This document shows, in pieces, positions 40,420 through 50,455 of a stretch of DNA of 64,000 nt. Under the pieces are notes generated by a model. That model did not search any database and was not told the DNA's origin. It saw only the letters and a list, made by a program, of their open reading frames with translations. The translations under genes and the position numbers were made by a program. The first letter of the stretch is position 1; the number at the start of each line of letters is the position of its first letter. Source of the stretch: Blautia glucerasea (GTDB lineage: Bacteria; Bacillota; Clostridia; Lachnospirales; Lachnospiraceae); the NCBI RefSeq assembly GCF_013304385.1, contig NZ_JAAITU010000018.1:1-64000 (forward strand). The letters are read 5' to 3'.

Positions 40420-41391
40420 ATGAAGGATACAATTGAATTGCTTCAGGATCTGTTGGAACAGCATCAATTCGAGCTTCTGATTCCGGAAAATGAAAATACA
40501 GATCGGCTTCGGCTGGTTTACCTGATGAATGATGCAGTAGAAAGCTTTCTTGTTTTTGTGAATGCAGGAATTACAGGCTTATATCAGAAAGACTATGAAG
40601 GAGAACTGGATTATTCTCTGAGCAGGGAAGGCCAGGGATATGTATTGTCAGTATGGCAGGGAAAGAACGTAGTTACCCTGTTTTTCCGTAAGCTGGAACT
40701 GGAAGTACATTTGTATGATTACGGAGAGATTGGGCATTTCTGGGTGAAGGGATATGAATATCTCAGGCAGCTGGAGTACAGGATTGCCATTATCAGGGAT
40801 AAGCTGGAGTATCTGGGAGAAGAATTCTGCACAGAGGAAGAAATCTGTCTGGCACATCTGGCCAACTTCCCTCCTTTGAATTATTGCTGCTATCCAGCTG
40901 TACCGGAGCAATACATTGTTCCGGGAGAAAATCCCTGGATGCCATCAGAGGCTGCATTTAAAGTGATGGATAACCTGTCAAAGGAAATACAGGATGCCTC
41001 CCTGCTCAGGCTTCTCAAGTTGTATAAACGCTTGCCTTATCCTTTTATGGCCAGGATGGTAGCTGGGGCGCTTCATAAAAGAAAGCATCAGGCAGTGGTA
41101 CGTCTTCTTACAGAGAAAATAAAGCATGCAGCCGGTACTTATCCTGCCCGCTCTTTTGGGGCAGAGGCAGATAATAAACTAAAAAAATTGCTGGAAAAAG
41201 CTGAACAAATAAAAAGGAATATGAGCATCAGGGATCAGGATATCCAGGTGGATATATTGCGGGAAGAGCCATTTACTACTGCCCAGGATGATGTGGATTT
41301 CCATGTTTACCTGATGATCTGGGACACGAAAGGGATAAATTGCAGGGTTAAAATACTCAGGATACCGGGAGCAAAGAAATTTGTATTGTAA
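40420..41391 (+). CDS. Uncharacterised protein (possibly DUF3878)
   Basis: A 323-residue soluble protein without signal peptide or membrane segment. I do not recognise a functional motif. It is rich in acidic and aromatic residues; the N-terminal half (to about 130) alternates strands and helices (YLMNDAVESFLVFVNAG, VVTLFFRKLELEVHLYDYGE). The middle contains NFPPLNYCCYPAVPEQYIVPG and the C-terminal half is helical and basic (KLKKLLEKAEQIKRN), ending in a beta stretch. Size and style recall the Lachnospiraceae-restricted DUF3878 family, but this is a guess. A GGGGAAG site precedes the ATG. It is monocistronic, between nrdR and a small unknown gene. Confidence 0.7.
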   Translation: MKDTIELLQDLLEQHQFELLIPENENTDRLRLVYLMNDAVESFLVFVNAGITGLYQKDYEGELDYSLSREGQGYVLSVWQGKNVVTLFFRKLELEVHLYDYGEIGHFWVKGYEYLRQLEYRIAIIRDKLEYLGEEFCTEEEICLAHLANFPPLNYCCYPAVPEQYIVPGENPWMPSEAAFKVMDNLSKEIQDASLLRLLKLYKRLPYPFMARMVAGALHKRKHQAVVRLLTEKIKHAAGTYPARSFGAEADNKLKKLLEKAEQIKRNMSIRDQDIQVDILREEPFTTAQDDVDFHVYLMIWDTKGINCRVKILRIPGAKKFVL

Positions 41392-41412
41392 ACAATGTAA
41401 CTATTCAGAAGA

Positions 41413-41437
41413 TAACTGTGAAAGTACGAAACAGCTG
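41413..41437. repeat. Dispersed hairpin motif, compact copy
   Basis: TAACTGT (41413-41419) and ACAGCTG (41431-41437) are the arms around GAAAGTACGAA. It lies between two uncharacterised genes. Confidence 0.55.
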
Positions 41438-41481
41438 CTAAACAATTACATATTCACATGGAGAAGGAAGAGGATAAGTAT

Positions 41482-41808
41482 ATGGACAAATATGCACGAT
41501 CCCTTGCAGGACAGGGGCAGAAAATCTCGCCGGAGGATAGCGATTACAAAGAGAAACTGATTCATGTTGTACAGTCCTTCAGAACTTTTGATGTGGCTTT
41601 GGATGATTTTATTTTACATCATGGTTATACAGGGGAACTTTCGGATATTAACACTTTTATTGAAACAATGGAAGAGTTCGGGGACATTTGGACAGTGGAA
41701 CAGGTGAAGGACGTGTATAGCAAAAAGACCCTGGAAGAAGCTATTGCAGATCGGCAGTCTTCCCATGCAAAGTTTGCAGACATTATCAGAACTGTTATTA
41801 ACCGATAA
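41482..41808 (+). CDS. Uncharacterised small protein
   Basis: A 108-residue predicted cytosolic protein, strongly acidic and mostly helical (SDYKEKLIHVVQSFRTFDVALDDFILHHGY, IETMEEFGDIWTVEQVKDVYSKKTLEEAIADRQ). I do not recognise the family. The ATG at 41482 is preferred over 41458 because GGAAGAGGA lies 8 nt upstream of it and nothing supports the earlier one. It stands alone between the unknown gene at 40420 and hisH. Confidence 0.65.
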   Translation: MDKYARSLAGQGQKISPEDSDYKEKLIHVVQSFRTFDVALDDFILHHGYTGELSDINTFIETMEEFGDIWTVEQVKDVYSKKTLEEAIADRQSSHAKFADIIRTVINR

Positions 41809-42090
41809 TCTTACAGTAAGATATGGAATCATTTGAAATTACTACATATATATAGTTTTTTATTTGTTGCAGATACCTTTCGCCAAGAATTCACCGAAAT
41901 TAATTGCACAGCTGGTACAATATCTAAGTATTTGCATTGCGTGGATAATATCGACAAAGTGTTTTTCATGTGTTATGATATTCAACGAATAAATGGTTCT
42001 TATAGCTGTGAAGATACGGAACAGTTAATTTTTTGATAATAACCGACGGTGGCTTGTAACAGAATTGACTGAAATCGAGGAGAAAATATT
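41809..42090. other. Intergenic region upstream of hisH
   Basis: This 282-nt stretch has no convincing gene. It holds a compact copy of the dispersed hairpin (42003-42027). No T-box or histidine attenuator could be recognised. Confidence 0.5.
42003..42027. repeat. Dispersed hairpin motif, compact copy
   Basis: TAGCTGT (42003-42009) and ACAGTTA (42021-42027) flank GAAGATACGGA. It has the same size and layout as the copy at 41413, with T-rich sequence directly after. Confidence 0.6.
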
Positions 42091-42708
42091 ATGATTGGTA
42101 TTATTGATTATGACGCTGGCAACATACGCAGCGTTGAAAAAGCACTGCATTATCTGGGACAGGAAACGGTGGTATCCAGAGATCCGGATACATTATTGAA
42201 TGCTGATAAAGTGATACTGCCCGGAGTGGGCAGCTTTGGAGATGCAATGGAGAATCTTAACCGTTATGAACTGGTTCCTGTGATCCGACAGATTGTACAG
42301 GAGAAGACCCCTTTCCTTGGAATCTGTCTTGGACTGCAGCTTCTATTTGAAAGCAGTGAGGAGACACCGGGGGTGCCAGGTCTTGGGATCCTGAAAGGGA
42401 AGATTCTACGTATCCCGCCATGTCCGGGACTGAAGATCCCGCACATGGGATGGAATTCCCTTCATCTTCAGCATGAAGGACGGCTTTTTAAAGGAATCCC
42501 GGAGGATACATACGTATACTTTGTTCATTCCTATTATCTGCAGGCTGATGAGCCGGAGATTGTAAAGGCTGTAACGGATTACAGTACCTGTATCCATGCT
42601 TCTGTAGAGAAGGATAATGTATTTGCATGCCAGTTTCATCCGGAGAAAAGCAGCCGCTTTGGACTGGAGATCCTTAAGAATTTTGCACAGATTGGAAGGG
42701 AGGACTGA
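42091..42708 (+). CDS. hisH: Imidazole glycerol phosphate synthase, glutaminase subunit HisH
   Basis: A 205-residue class I glutamine amidotransferase. The start IGIIDYDAGNIRSVEKAL is typical, the nucleophile Cys lies in TPFLGICLGLQLLFE, and the His-Glu pair of the triad in CQFHPEKSS near the end. The oxyanion-strand loop reads PGVGSFGDAM. It supplies ammonia to HisF for the step from PRFAR to IGP and AICAR in histidine synthesis. GAGGAG precedes the ATG. It is followed 3 nt later by hisF; the rest of the his pathway is not in the window. Confidence 0.96.
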   Translation: MIGIIDYDAGNIRSVEKALHYLGQETVVSRDPDTLLNADKVILPGVGSFGDAMENLNRYELVPVIRQIVQEKTPFLGICLGLQLLFESSEETPGVPGLGILKGKILRIPPCPGLKIPHMGWNSLHLQHEGRLFKGIPEDTYVYFVHSYYLQADEPEIVKAVTDYSTCIHASVEKDNVFACQFHPEKSSRFGLEILKNFAQIGRED

Positions 42709-42711
42709 CGT

Positions 42712-43470
42712 ATGTTTACAAAAAGAATTATTCCCTGTCTGGATGTAAATAAAGGCCGTGTTGTAAAAGGAGTAAATTTTGTAGATCTTCGGGATGCAGG
42801 AGATCCGGTGGAGATTGCAAAAGCCTATGATGCGGCAGGAGCAGATGAATTGGTATTTCTTGATATTACAGCCTCCTGTGAGGACCGTGATACAGTGGTA
42901 GACATGGTACGTCAGGTAGCAGCAAGCGTATTTATTCCTTTTACTGTAGGAGGCGGTATTCGTACAGTTGAGGATTTTCGGAAGCTTCTTCGGGAAGGCG
43001 CAGATAAGATTTCAGTTAATTCCGCTGCCATTGACCGTCCGGAACTGATCCGGGAAGCAGCACAGAAGTTTGGCAGCCAGTGTGTAGTGCTTGCCATAGA
43101 TGCAAAGCGCCGTCCGGATGGAGGATGGAATATTTATAAGCATGGCGGCAGGCTGGATACAGGGATCGATGCTGTATGGTGGGCAAAAAAAGCTCAGGAA
43201 CTGGGAGCAGGGGAGATTCTTCTTACCAGCATGGATTGTGATGGTACAAAGGCAGGATACGATATAGAGCTTACAAAAGCTATATCACAGGTCGTATCTA
43301 TCCCTGTGATTGCATCAGGTGGTGCAGGTACACTGGAGCATTTTTATGATGCTTTAACTGAAGGCGGTGCAGACGCAGCACTTGCTGCTTCGCTGTTCCA
43401 TTATAAAGAACTGGAGATCCGTCAGGTAAAGGATTATCTGGCAGATCGTGGGATTTCTGTGAGACGGTAA
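42712..43470 (+). CDS. hisF: Imidazole glycerol phosphate synthase, cyclase subunit HisF
   Basis: A 252-residue TIM-barrel enzyme at the usual length. [19 protein letters not shown] carries the first catalytic Asp (about position 11), [22 protein letters not shown] the first phosphate site, VLAIDAKRR the middle strand, [16 protein letters not shown] the second catalytic Asp (about 130 in the family), and [15 protein letters not shown] the second phosphate site. It pairs with HisH to form the heterodimer. Confidence 0.97.
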   Translation: MFTKRIIPCLDVNKGRVVKGVNFVDLRDAGDPVEIAKAYDAAGADELVFLDITASCEDRDTVVDMVRQVAASVFIPFTVGGGIRTVEDFRKLLREGADKISVNSAAIDRPELIREAAQKFGSQCVVLAIDAKRRPDGGWNIYKHGGRLDTGIDAVWWAKKAQELGAGEILLTSMDCDGTKAGYDIELTKAISQVVSIPVIASGGAGTLEHFYDALTEGGADAALAASLFHYKELEIRQVKDYLADRGISVRR

Positions 43471-43491
43471 ACAGACAGAAGGAAAAAAGAC

Positions 43492-43529
43492 GAATTAAAT
43501 AAACAGTTAAATAAACGAATTAAATAAAC
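43492..43529. repeat. Three tandem 12-13-bp AT-rich repeats
   Basis: GAATTAAATAAAC (43492-43504), AGTTAAATAAAC (43505-43516) and GAATTAAATAAAC (43517-43529) stand head to tail between hisF and ung. Slippage is the likely source; no function is evident. Confidence 0.65.
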
Positions 43530-43586
43530 ATGAACAAACTTATAGAAAAAGATTTTTGTGAAAAACTATGAGAGAGAGGTAGGAAA

Positions 43587-44273
43587 ATGGGGGCAATTTC
43601 AGGCGCATGGCTGGAAGCACTGAAAGATGAATTTCATCAGCCGTATTATGCTAAACTGTATAAGACTGTAATGAATGAATATCAGACAAGAAAAATATTT
43701 CCACCGCCGCAGGATATGTTTAATGCTTTTGACTTTACACCACTGGATCAGGTAAAGGTGGTGATCCTGGGACAGGATCCATATCATAATGATGGGCAGG
43801 CCAATGGCCTTTGTTTTTCTGTGCGTAAGGACGTAGATATCCCTCCGTCTCTGGTCAACATTTATAAAGAACTGCACAACGACTGCGGATGCTATATTCC
43901 GGATAATGGATGTTTGGAAAAGTGGGCCAGACAAGGGGTGTTGCTTTTGAACACAGTACTTACAGTACGCGCTCATCAGGCTAATTCCCACAGAGGGATC
44001 GGATGGGAGCAATTTACGGATGCGGTGATCCGTACACTGAATGAGCAGGACAGACCCATTGTGTACCTGTTATGGGGCAGACCTGCACAGACCAAGCAGT
44101 CTATGCTTGACAATCCAAAGCAGCTGGTTTTGACTGCTCCCCATCCCAGTCCTCTGTCTGCATCCAGAGGCTTTTTCGGGTGCGGCCATTTCAGCAAGAC
44201 AAATGAATTTCTTGAGAAAAACGGACTTTCCCCCATTGACTGGCAGATCGAGAACGTTTCTGCCGGGGAATAA
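43587..44273 (+). CDS. ung: Uracil-DNA glycosylase, family 1
   Basis: A 228-residue DNA repair enzyme. The water-activating motif GQDPYHNDGQANGLCFSV (catalytic Asp) and the DNA-intercalating HPSPLSASRGFFGCGHFSK are both complete, with VLLLNTVLTVRAHQANSHRG and VYLLWGRPAQTK between them as in family-1 UDG. It removes uracil from DNA. AGAGAGGTAGG precedes the ATG. It is followed 21 nt later by the flippase gene, probably as one transcript. Confidence 0.97.
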   Translation: MGAISGAWLEALKDEFHQPYYAKLYKTVMNEYQTRKIFPPPQDMFNAFDFTPLDQVKVVILGQDPYHNDGQANGLCFSVRKDVDIPPSLVNIYKELHNDCGCYIPDNGCLEKWARQGVLLLNTVLTVRAHQANSHRGIGWEQFTDAVIRTLNEQDRPIVYLLWGRPAQTKQSMLDNPKQLVLTAPHPSPLSASRGFFGCGHFSKTNEFLEKNGLSPIDWQIENVSAGE

Positions 44274-44294
44274 ATTTAAAGGAATATAGATACT

Positions 44295-45917
44295 ATGAGT
44301 AAAAAGAACGATAATACACTTGTAAAAAATGCATCTTTTCTTATGGTGGCAGCACTGATCTCCAAGATTATTGGAATGCTGTATAAAAGCCCTTTGTCCA
44401 GTACTCTGGGAAGCAACAGCTATGCAATGTTTTCCTATGCACAGAATATTTATTTTATTCTGCTGATGATTGCATCTTTTAGTATTCCGCAAGCTGTATC
44501 AAAGATCATGGCTGAAAAGATCGCGTTTAAACGATATAAGGACGCACAGAAGGTTTTTAAATGTGCTTTGATCTATGTATCTCTGGCAGGCGGAGCTGTT
44601 GCACTATTATGTTACTTTGGGGCTCCTATACTGGTACCTGATTCCATGTCCGGTGCAAGACTTCCTCTTCGCATGCTGGCACCTACTATTTTTCTGTCCG
44701 GTATTCTTGGCGTATTCAGAGGATATTTTCAGGCCTACCGAAATATGATGCCTACTTCCCTTTCACAGATCATTGAACAGATTTTTGTGGCTGTGATGGC
44801 GCTTGCGATGTCAAGAGTTATGATCAGCCATTTCAGCGGACAAAGTGATGTGGTTGTTCAGTCCTGGGGAGCTGCAGGTGCTACGATGGGTACAGGTGCA
44901 GGTGTGTTTTCAGCACTGATCTTTATGCTTCTTGTTTATCAGCTTAACCGGAGAACGATTAATAAAAGGATTCAGAATGATCATGCTTCCGAAAGCAGCA
45001 GCACAGGGGATGTGATGCGGAATATTATCCTTGTGGTAATGCCTATTGTGCTCAGTGCGTTTATTTACAATGTAAATGGAACCATTAACAGTTATATGTA
45101 TTCTGGTATTGATGGACTGAAGGGATTGGATGACCATACTATTCAGACTATGTATGCAGAGTACAGCTTTTATATGACTTTGATCAATATTCCTCTTACT
45201 CTGGCAAGTACAGCACCGACTTCCATGATCCCTGAAGTATCCGCTCATTATGCAATGCGTGATATGAATGGAGCAAGAGAGAAGATTGATAAGGCCACCT
45301 GGCTGAGTATGTTTATTTCCATTCCCTGCTCTGTTGGGCTGGCAGTGCTTGCAGGACCTATCACAAGACTTTTGTTCCCAAGGACCAATGGTGTGGCAGG
45401 GGAGCTGATGATCCTTGGCGTGATCACCATTATCCTGAATGGCAATTCCAATATTTCCAATGGTGTGCTTCAGGGAATCGGAAAGCCGAATATTCCTATG
45501 TTCCATGCAGCTATTGCTCTTGTGGCAGATGTGATCGTGATGGCTGTGCTGATGTTTGTTACAAATCTTGGGGTATATACCATTGTGATCGCAATGATCG
45601 TGTATGCCATTGTAATGTGTATTTTAAATGAACGGGCGATGAAGCAGTACATGGGTTATAAGAATCCATGGAGAAAAGCCTATCTGTATCCGCTGCTGGC
45701 AAGCGTACCGATGGCAGTTGCAGCCGGTGGGGTTTACTATCTGGTATATGCAGTAGTTCATTCTAATGTGATCAGTCTTGGGCTGGGCGTGCTTGCAGGT
45801 ATGGCAGTGTATTTTGTATTCTATCTGAAAGTAAGTCATCCTTCTGATGCAGAGTTTGCCATGATGCCGGGAGGACGTTATCTGAAAAAGATGGCTGTGA
45901 AATTCAGACTGGTATAA
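44295..45917 (+). CDS. SpoVB/MurJ-like polysaccharide flippase (MOP superfamily)
   Basis: A 540-residue membrane protein with about 14 helices. It opens KNASFLMVAALISKIIGMLYKSPL, the family hallmark (..as.L..a.lisrilGf.r...l), and keeps MLAPTIFLSGILGVFRGYFQA, MPTSLSQIIEQIFV and NGVLQGIGKPNIPM. Such proteins flip lipid-linked sugars, as lipid II flippases (MurJ), or act in spore cortex synthesis (SpoVB). The sequence does not separate these roles. It is not in the polymer operon, which has its own ABC exporter. Confidence 0.88.
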   Translation: MSKKNDNTLVKNASFLMVAALISKIIGMLYKSPLSSTLGSNSYAMFSYAQNIYFILLMIASFSIPQAVSKIMAEKIAFKRYKDAQKVFKCALIYVSLAGGAVALLCYFGAPILVPDSMSGARLPLRMLAPTIFLSGILGVFRGYFQAYRNMMPTSLSQIIEQIFVAVMALAMSRVMISHFSGQSDVVVQSWGAAGATMGTGAGVFSALIFMLLVYQLNRRTINKRIQNDHASESSSTGDVMRNIILVVMPIVLSAFIYNVNGTINSYMYSGIDGLKGLDDHTIQTMYAEYSFYMTLINIPLTLASTAPTSMIPEVSAHYAMRDMNGAREKIDKATWLSMFISIPCSVGLAVLAGPITRLLFPRTNGVAGELMILGVITIILNGNSNISNGVLQGIGKPNIPMFHAAIALVADVIVMAVLMFVTNLGVYTIVIAMIVYAIVMCILNERAMKQYMGYKNPWRKAYLYPLLASVPMAVAAGGVYYLVYAVVHSNVISLGLGVLAGMAVYFVFYLKVSHPSDAEFAMMPGGRYLKKMAVKFRLV

Positions 45918-45958
45918 AAGAAACAAGATAAAGAAAGACAGGCAATAAAGAATAGCAG

Positions 45959-45997
45959 AAAAAACCAGGAATCACCTGCAGGGCGATTCCTGGTTTT
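45959..45997. terminator. Bidirectional terminator
   Basis: AACCAGGAATC (45963-45973) pairs perfectly with GATTCCTGGTT (45985-45995), with an A run before and T run after. It separates the flippase from the converging activase gene. Confidence 0.9.
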
Positions 45998-46002
45998 TTG
46001 CT

Positions 46003-49000
46003 TCAGGCTTCTTTATCCTGTTGTTTTTTCAGGTTTTTCTGGGCTGTGGAAAGCATCAGCTTGATACGGTTCAGTTGGTTTACTTCGCTGGCTCCTGGAT
46101 CATAGTCAATGGCAACAATATTTGCTTCCGGATGTTCCCTACGGATCTCTTTAATAACACCCTTTCCTACGATATGGTTAGGCAGACAGCCGAAAGGCTG
46201 GATGCAGACAATATTTGGAACATCACCGTGGATCAACTCCATCATCTCTCCTGTAAGGAACCAGCCTTCACCGGTCTGGTTACCGGCAGAAACGATAGGC
46301 TCTGCCATCCGGGCAAGATCACGGATATCTGCGGTAGGATGGAAGTGCCGGCTCTGGGCAAGGGCTTCATTAGCGGCTTTACGCATCCAGTCGATAGCCT
46401 TTATTCCTACATTGCCCCAGAAAGCTTTGGATTTCTTAAAGCCAAGGTTGTCTGCTTTGAAATTCTGGTTATAGAAGCAGTAGCTCATAAAGTCGATCAG
46501 ATCCGGAACAACCGGCTCCGCACCTTCAGACTCCAGAAGGTCTGCCAGATGATTATTGGCAGCAGGAAGAAATTTGACCAGAATCTCGCCTACAATACCT
46601 ACTCTTGGTTTCTTTTCATCACTGATAGGGATGGTATCAAAATCATGAACCATTTCCCTGCACATTTTCTTGAACTGACTGTGACTTAAAGAACTTCCGG
46701 ATACAAAGGCAATCACTCTCTGCTCCCAGATTTTGTGCTTTCTGTTTACGATTCCCTTTTCAAGCTCATATGGACGCATCCTGTAAATACATTTCATCAG
46801 GATATCACCAAATACAGCTGCATAAACGACGGCTTTTACAAGGGGATATGTAAGCTTAAAGCCAGGATTGCTTTCCAGACCGCTTAAGTTCAGGGAAATA
46901 ACCGGAATCTGTTCCATGCCGGCTTTTTTCAGTGCCCTGCGGATGAAGGCAATGTAATTGGAAGCACGGCAGCCACCACCGGTCTGAGTCATGACTACGG
47001 CTGTTTTATTCAGGTCATATTTACCGGAAAGAAGGGCATCCATGATCTGGCCTACTACGATCAGGGAAGGGTAGCAGGCATCATTATTTACATATTTCAG
47101 GCCTACATCTACAGCATGCTTATTGTCATTCGGAAGGATCTCCAGATGATAGCCGTTAGCATTAAAGGCAGCCTGAAGAAGTGAAAAATGTACCGGTGAC
47201 ATCTGCGGGCAAAGAATGGTGTAATCCTTGCGCATTTCTTTTGTAAATACTACCTTTTCGATAGAGGAAGGCTGAATCTGGCGAGGTTTTTTCTGTGCAT
47301 CCTTTGCACGAAGTGCTGCCAGAAGAGAGCGGACACGGATCCTTGCTGCTCCCAGATTATTGACCTCATCGATCTTCAGACAGGTGTAGATCTTGTCATT
47401 CTTATCAAGAATCTCATATACTTCATCAGTGGTAACTGCATCCAGTCCGCACCCAAAGGAATTCAGCTGGATCAGATCCAGGTCATCTCTTGTCTTAACA
47501 AAGTTGGCAGCTGCATACAGACGTGAGTGATACATCCACTGGTCGTTCACACGGATAGGACGTTCTACAGGAACCAGGTGGGATACAGAGTCTTCTGTCA
47601 GTACAGCTACACCATAGCTGTTGATCAGATCCGGGATGCCATGGTGGATCTCCGGGTCGATATGGTATGGACGGCCTGCAAGAACGATGCCTCTGTGGCC
47701 TGTTTCTTCCATATATTTCAGTGTTTCTTCCCCTTTGCGGCGTACATCTTCACGGACAGCAGCCATTTCCGCCCAGGCTGCATGGGCTGCGGCTTTTATT
47801 TCATTTGCAGGAATATCCTTGAAGATTTCTGTCAGACGTTTGGTAACGATCTCTTCAGAAGTCAGGGAAAGGAACGGGTTCATGAACTTAATGGAAGGAT
47901 CATGAAGCTCATCCACATTGTTTTTGATATTTTCTGCGTAAGAGGTAACGATGGGACAGTTGTAGTGGTTGACTGCATCTGGGAATTCGTTCCTCTCGTA
48001 GGGAATACATGGGTAGAAAATGAATTTTACGCCATTTTTCAGTAACCAGCTTACGTGACCATGAGCTAACTTGGCTGGATAGCATTCTGATTCACTAGGG
48101 ATAGATTCGATACCAAGCTCATAAATCTTACGCGTGGAAGTTGGAGAAAGCACTACCTGGTACTTCAGCTGTGTAAAGAAGGTAAACCAGAAAGGATAAT
48201 TCTCAAACATATTCAGCACACGGGGAATACCTACCTGGCCACGTTCTGCCTTGTCTGCAGATAATGGCGCATAGGAAAAGATCCGTTTGTATTTATATTC
48301 ATAAAGGTTTGGAATGTGGTCCTTGTTCTTTTCTTTGCCGATACCACGTTCACAGCGGTTGCCGCTTACGAACTGACGGCCACCACTGAATTTGTTGATA
48401 GTAAGTCGGCAGTTGTTGGTACACCCATGGCAGTTAGCCATAGCTGTAGTATATTTTAATTCGTTGATCTTCTGGATGGAAAGCATGGTGGTTTCTTTGC
48501 CTTCCTGATAACGTTCCCTGGCAATAAGGGCAGCACCAAAGGCACCCATAATACCAGCGATATCCGGTCGGATAGCTTCACAGTCTGCAATACGTTCAAA
48601 GCTGCGAAGTACTGCATCGTTATAGAAGGTACCTCCCTGTACTACGATATGGCGTCCAAGCTCTGTTGCATCGGAAACTTTGATAACCTTATAAAGGGCG
48701 TTTTTGATAACAGAGTAGGCAAGACCTGCGGAAATATCAGCAACAGATGCCCCTTCCTTCTGAGCCTGTTTTACTTTTGAATTCATGAAAACAGTACATC
48801 TTGTACCAAGGTCAATGGGATGTTCTGCAAAAAGAGCGGCTTTTGCAAAATCCTGTACAGAATAGTTTAGGGATTTGGCAAAGGTTTCAATAAAAGAGCC
48901 GCAGCCTGAGGAGCATGCTTCATTCAACTGTACGCTGTCCACAGTATGGTTGCGGATCTTGATACATTTCATGTCCTGCCCGCCGATATCCAGGATACAG

Positions 49001-50244
49001 TCAACATCTGGATCAAAGAAAGCAGCTGCATAATAATGGGAAACAGTTTCTACTTCACCTTCATCCAGAATCAGGGCTGCCTTAATAAGTGCTTCACCAT
49101 AACCGGTGGAGCAGGAGTAGGCAATGTGTGCATCCTTTGGCAAAAGAGAATAAATCTCCTGGATAGAGCGTATGGCTGTTTTTAACGGGCTGCCGTTATT
49201 ATTACTGTAGAAAGAATAAAGAAGGGTGCCATCCTCGCCTACAAGTGCAGTCTTAGTGGTGGTAGATCCTGCATCAATGCCCAGGTAACAATTGCCTTTG
49301 TAAGAGGACAGATCGCTTTTTTTGACCTGATAAGCACTTTGACGCTGATTGAAGGTATCATAGTCATCCTGTGTGGCAAAAAGAGGCTCCATACGTTCTA
49401 CCTCAAAGTCCATATGTATGGATCCGTGGAGCCGGTCCTTTAACTGGGTAAGGGATACGGAAGTCTCTTCCTTTGCATTCATGGCAGATCCCATGGCTGC
49501 GAAAAGGTGGGAGTTCTCAGGCAGGATGGCATGTTCATCATCCAGCTTCAGAGTACGGATAAAGGCCGCCCGCAGTTCGGAAAGAAAGTGGAGAGGGCCG
49601 CCAAGGAAAGCTACATGTCCACGGATCGGCTTTCCGCAGGCCAGGCCGGAAATGGTCTGGTTTACCACTGCCTGAAAAATGGAAGCAGAAAGGTCTTCTT
49701 TGGTAGCGCCTTCGTTGATCAGCGGCTGGATGTCTGTTTTTGCAAAAACTCCGCATCTGGCAGCGATAGGATAGAGGGCTTTGTAATTCTTAGCATATTC
49801 ATTCAGACCTGTAGCATCTGTCTGCAGAAGGGAAGCCATTTGGTCAATAAAGGAGCCTGTACCTCCTGCACAGATCCCGTTCATACGCTGTTCAATATTG
49901 CCACCTTCAAAATAAATGATCTTGGCATCCTCGCCGCCAAGCTCAATGGCAACATCTGTCTGAGGCGCAATCTTCTGAAGAGCAGTGGAAACTGCAATGA
50001 CCTCCTGGACAAATGGAATCTCCAGATGGTTGGCCAGTGTGAGACCGCCGGAACCAGTGATCACCGGATGGAGAGTCAGCTCTCCAAGTTTGTCATAAGC
50101 CTTCTGTAAAAGGTCTGCAAGTGTTTCCTGGATATTGGCAAAATGACGTTCATAATCTGCAAACAACAAGGTTTCGTTTTCATCAAGGATCGCAATCTTG
50201 ACAGTGGTAGATCCAATGTCAATTCCCAAGGTGTATTTACTCAT
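46003..50244 (-). CDS. Giant 2-hydroxyacyl-CoA dehydratase activase / CoA-substrate enzyme activase
   Basis: A 1413-residue protein. Two ASKHA ATPase modules come first: [19 protein letters not shown] at the N-terminus with [15 protein letters not shown], then [19 protein letters not shown] (about 320) with [15 protein letters not shown]. The Cys of each GGTGSF/GCGSF loop is the position that binds the [4Fe-4S] cluster in HgdC-type activators. A Cys cluster [13 protein letters not shown] (about 600), a DUF2229-type region and HgdB-like domains follow (e.g. [26 protein letters not shown]). Such fused proteins are widespread in clostridia, substrate mostly unknown; no dehydratase subunits are adjacent. 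ATG at 50244 with GAGGAGG about 14 nt upstream; the frame is open to 50400. Confidence 0.88.
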   Translation of the reverse strand: MSKYTLGIDIGSTTVKIAILDENETLLFADYERHFANIQETLADLLQKAYDKLGELTLHPVITGSGGLTLANHLEIPFVQEVIAVSTALQKIAPQTDVAIELGGEDAKIIYFEGGNIEQRMNGICAGGTGSFIDQMASLLQTDATGLNEYAKNYKALYPIAARCGVFAKTDIQPLINEGATKEDLSASIFQAVVNQTISGLACGKPIRGHVAFLGGPLHFLSELRAAFIRTLKLDDEHAILPENSHLFAAMGSAMNAKEETSVSLTQLKDRLHGSIHMDFEVERMEPLFATQDDYDTFNQRQSAYQVKKSDLSSYKGNCYLGIDAGSTTTKTALVGEDGTLLYSFYSNNNGSPLKTAIRSIQEIYSLLPKDAHIAYSCSTGYGEALIKAALILDEGEVETVSHYYAAAFFDPDVDCILDIGGQDMKCIKIRNHTVDSVQLNEACSSGCGSFIETFAKSLNYSVQDFAKAALFAEHPIDLGTRCTVFMNSKVKQAQKEGASVADISAGLAYSVIKNALYKVIKVSDATELGRHIVVQGGTFYNDAVLRSFERIADCEAIRPDIAGIMGAFGAALIARERYQEGKETTMLSIQKINELKYTTAMANCHGCTNNCRLTINKFSGGRQFVSGNRCERGIGKEKNKDHIPNLYEYKYKRIFSYAPLSADKAERGQVGIPRVLNMFENYPFWFTFFTQLKYQVVLSPTSTRKIYELGIESIPSESECYPAKLAHGHVSWLLKNGVKFIFYPCIPYERNEFPDAVNHYNCPIVTSYAENIKNNVDELHDPSIKFMNPFLSLTSEEIVTKRLTEIFKDIPANEIKAAAHAAWAEMAAVREDVRRKGEETLKYMEETGHRGIVLAGRPYHIDPEIHHGIPDLINSYGVAVLTEDSVSHLVPVERPIRVNDQWMYHSRLYAAANFVKTRDDLDLIQLNSFGCGLDAVTTDEVYEILDKNDKIYTCLKIDEVNNLGAARIRVRSLLAALRAKDAQKKPRQIQPSSIEKVVFTKEMRKDYTILCPQMSPVHFSLLQAAFNANGYHLEILPNDNKHAVDVGLKYVNNDACYPSLIVVGQIMDALLSGKYDLNKTAVVMTQTGGGCRASNYIAFIRRALKKAGMEQIPVISLNLSGLESNPGFKLTYPLVKAVVYAAVFGDILMKCIYRMRPYELEKGIVNRKHKIWEQRVIAFVSGSSLSHSQFKKMCREMVHDFDTIPISDEKKPRVGIVGEILVKFLPAANNHLADLLESEGAEPVVPDLIDFMSYCFYNQNFKADNLGFKKSKAFWGNVGIKAIDWMRKAANEALAQSRHFHPTADIRDLARMAEPIVSAGNQTGEGWFLTGEMMELIHGDVPNIVCIQPFGCLPNHIVGKGVIKEIRREHPEANIVAIDYDPGASEVNQLNRIKLMLSTAQKNLKKQQDKEA

Positions 50245-50364
50245 AAAATTAATATAAGCCTCCTCGTTTTTCGTAAAAAATATCAAAGGCTGATGAACGG
50301 GATATCCCTCATCAGCGGAATCTGTGTGATCATACGTTTGCTTTGTAAAAATGCGTTTCATATT

Positions 50365-50393
50365 ATTATACGATATGGGTAAAAAATACGCAA
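50365..50393 (-). promoter_or_regulatory. Promoter of the activase gene
   Basis: On the minus strand TTGCGT (50393-50388) and a perfect TATAAT (50370-50365) are separated by 17 nt, about 120 nt upstream of the preferred start. This argues against translation from starts above 50365. Confidence 0.65.
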
Positions 50394-50455
50394 CGGACAA
50401 CTTTCACAAAAACAGTGGCAGGGAAAGGTGGAAATATGGTAATGGAAATCATGGA

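Noticed and set aside
41833-42036. 67-codon open frame between the small unknown gene and hisH
   Set aside because: No ribosome binding site, unusual composition, and it runs through a copy of the intergenic hairpin repeat.
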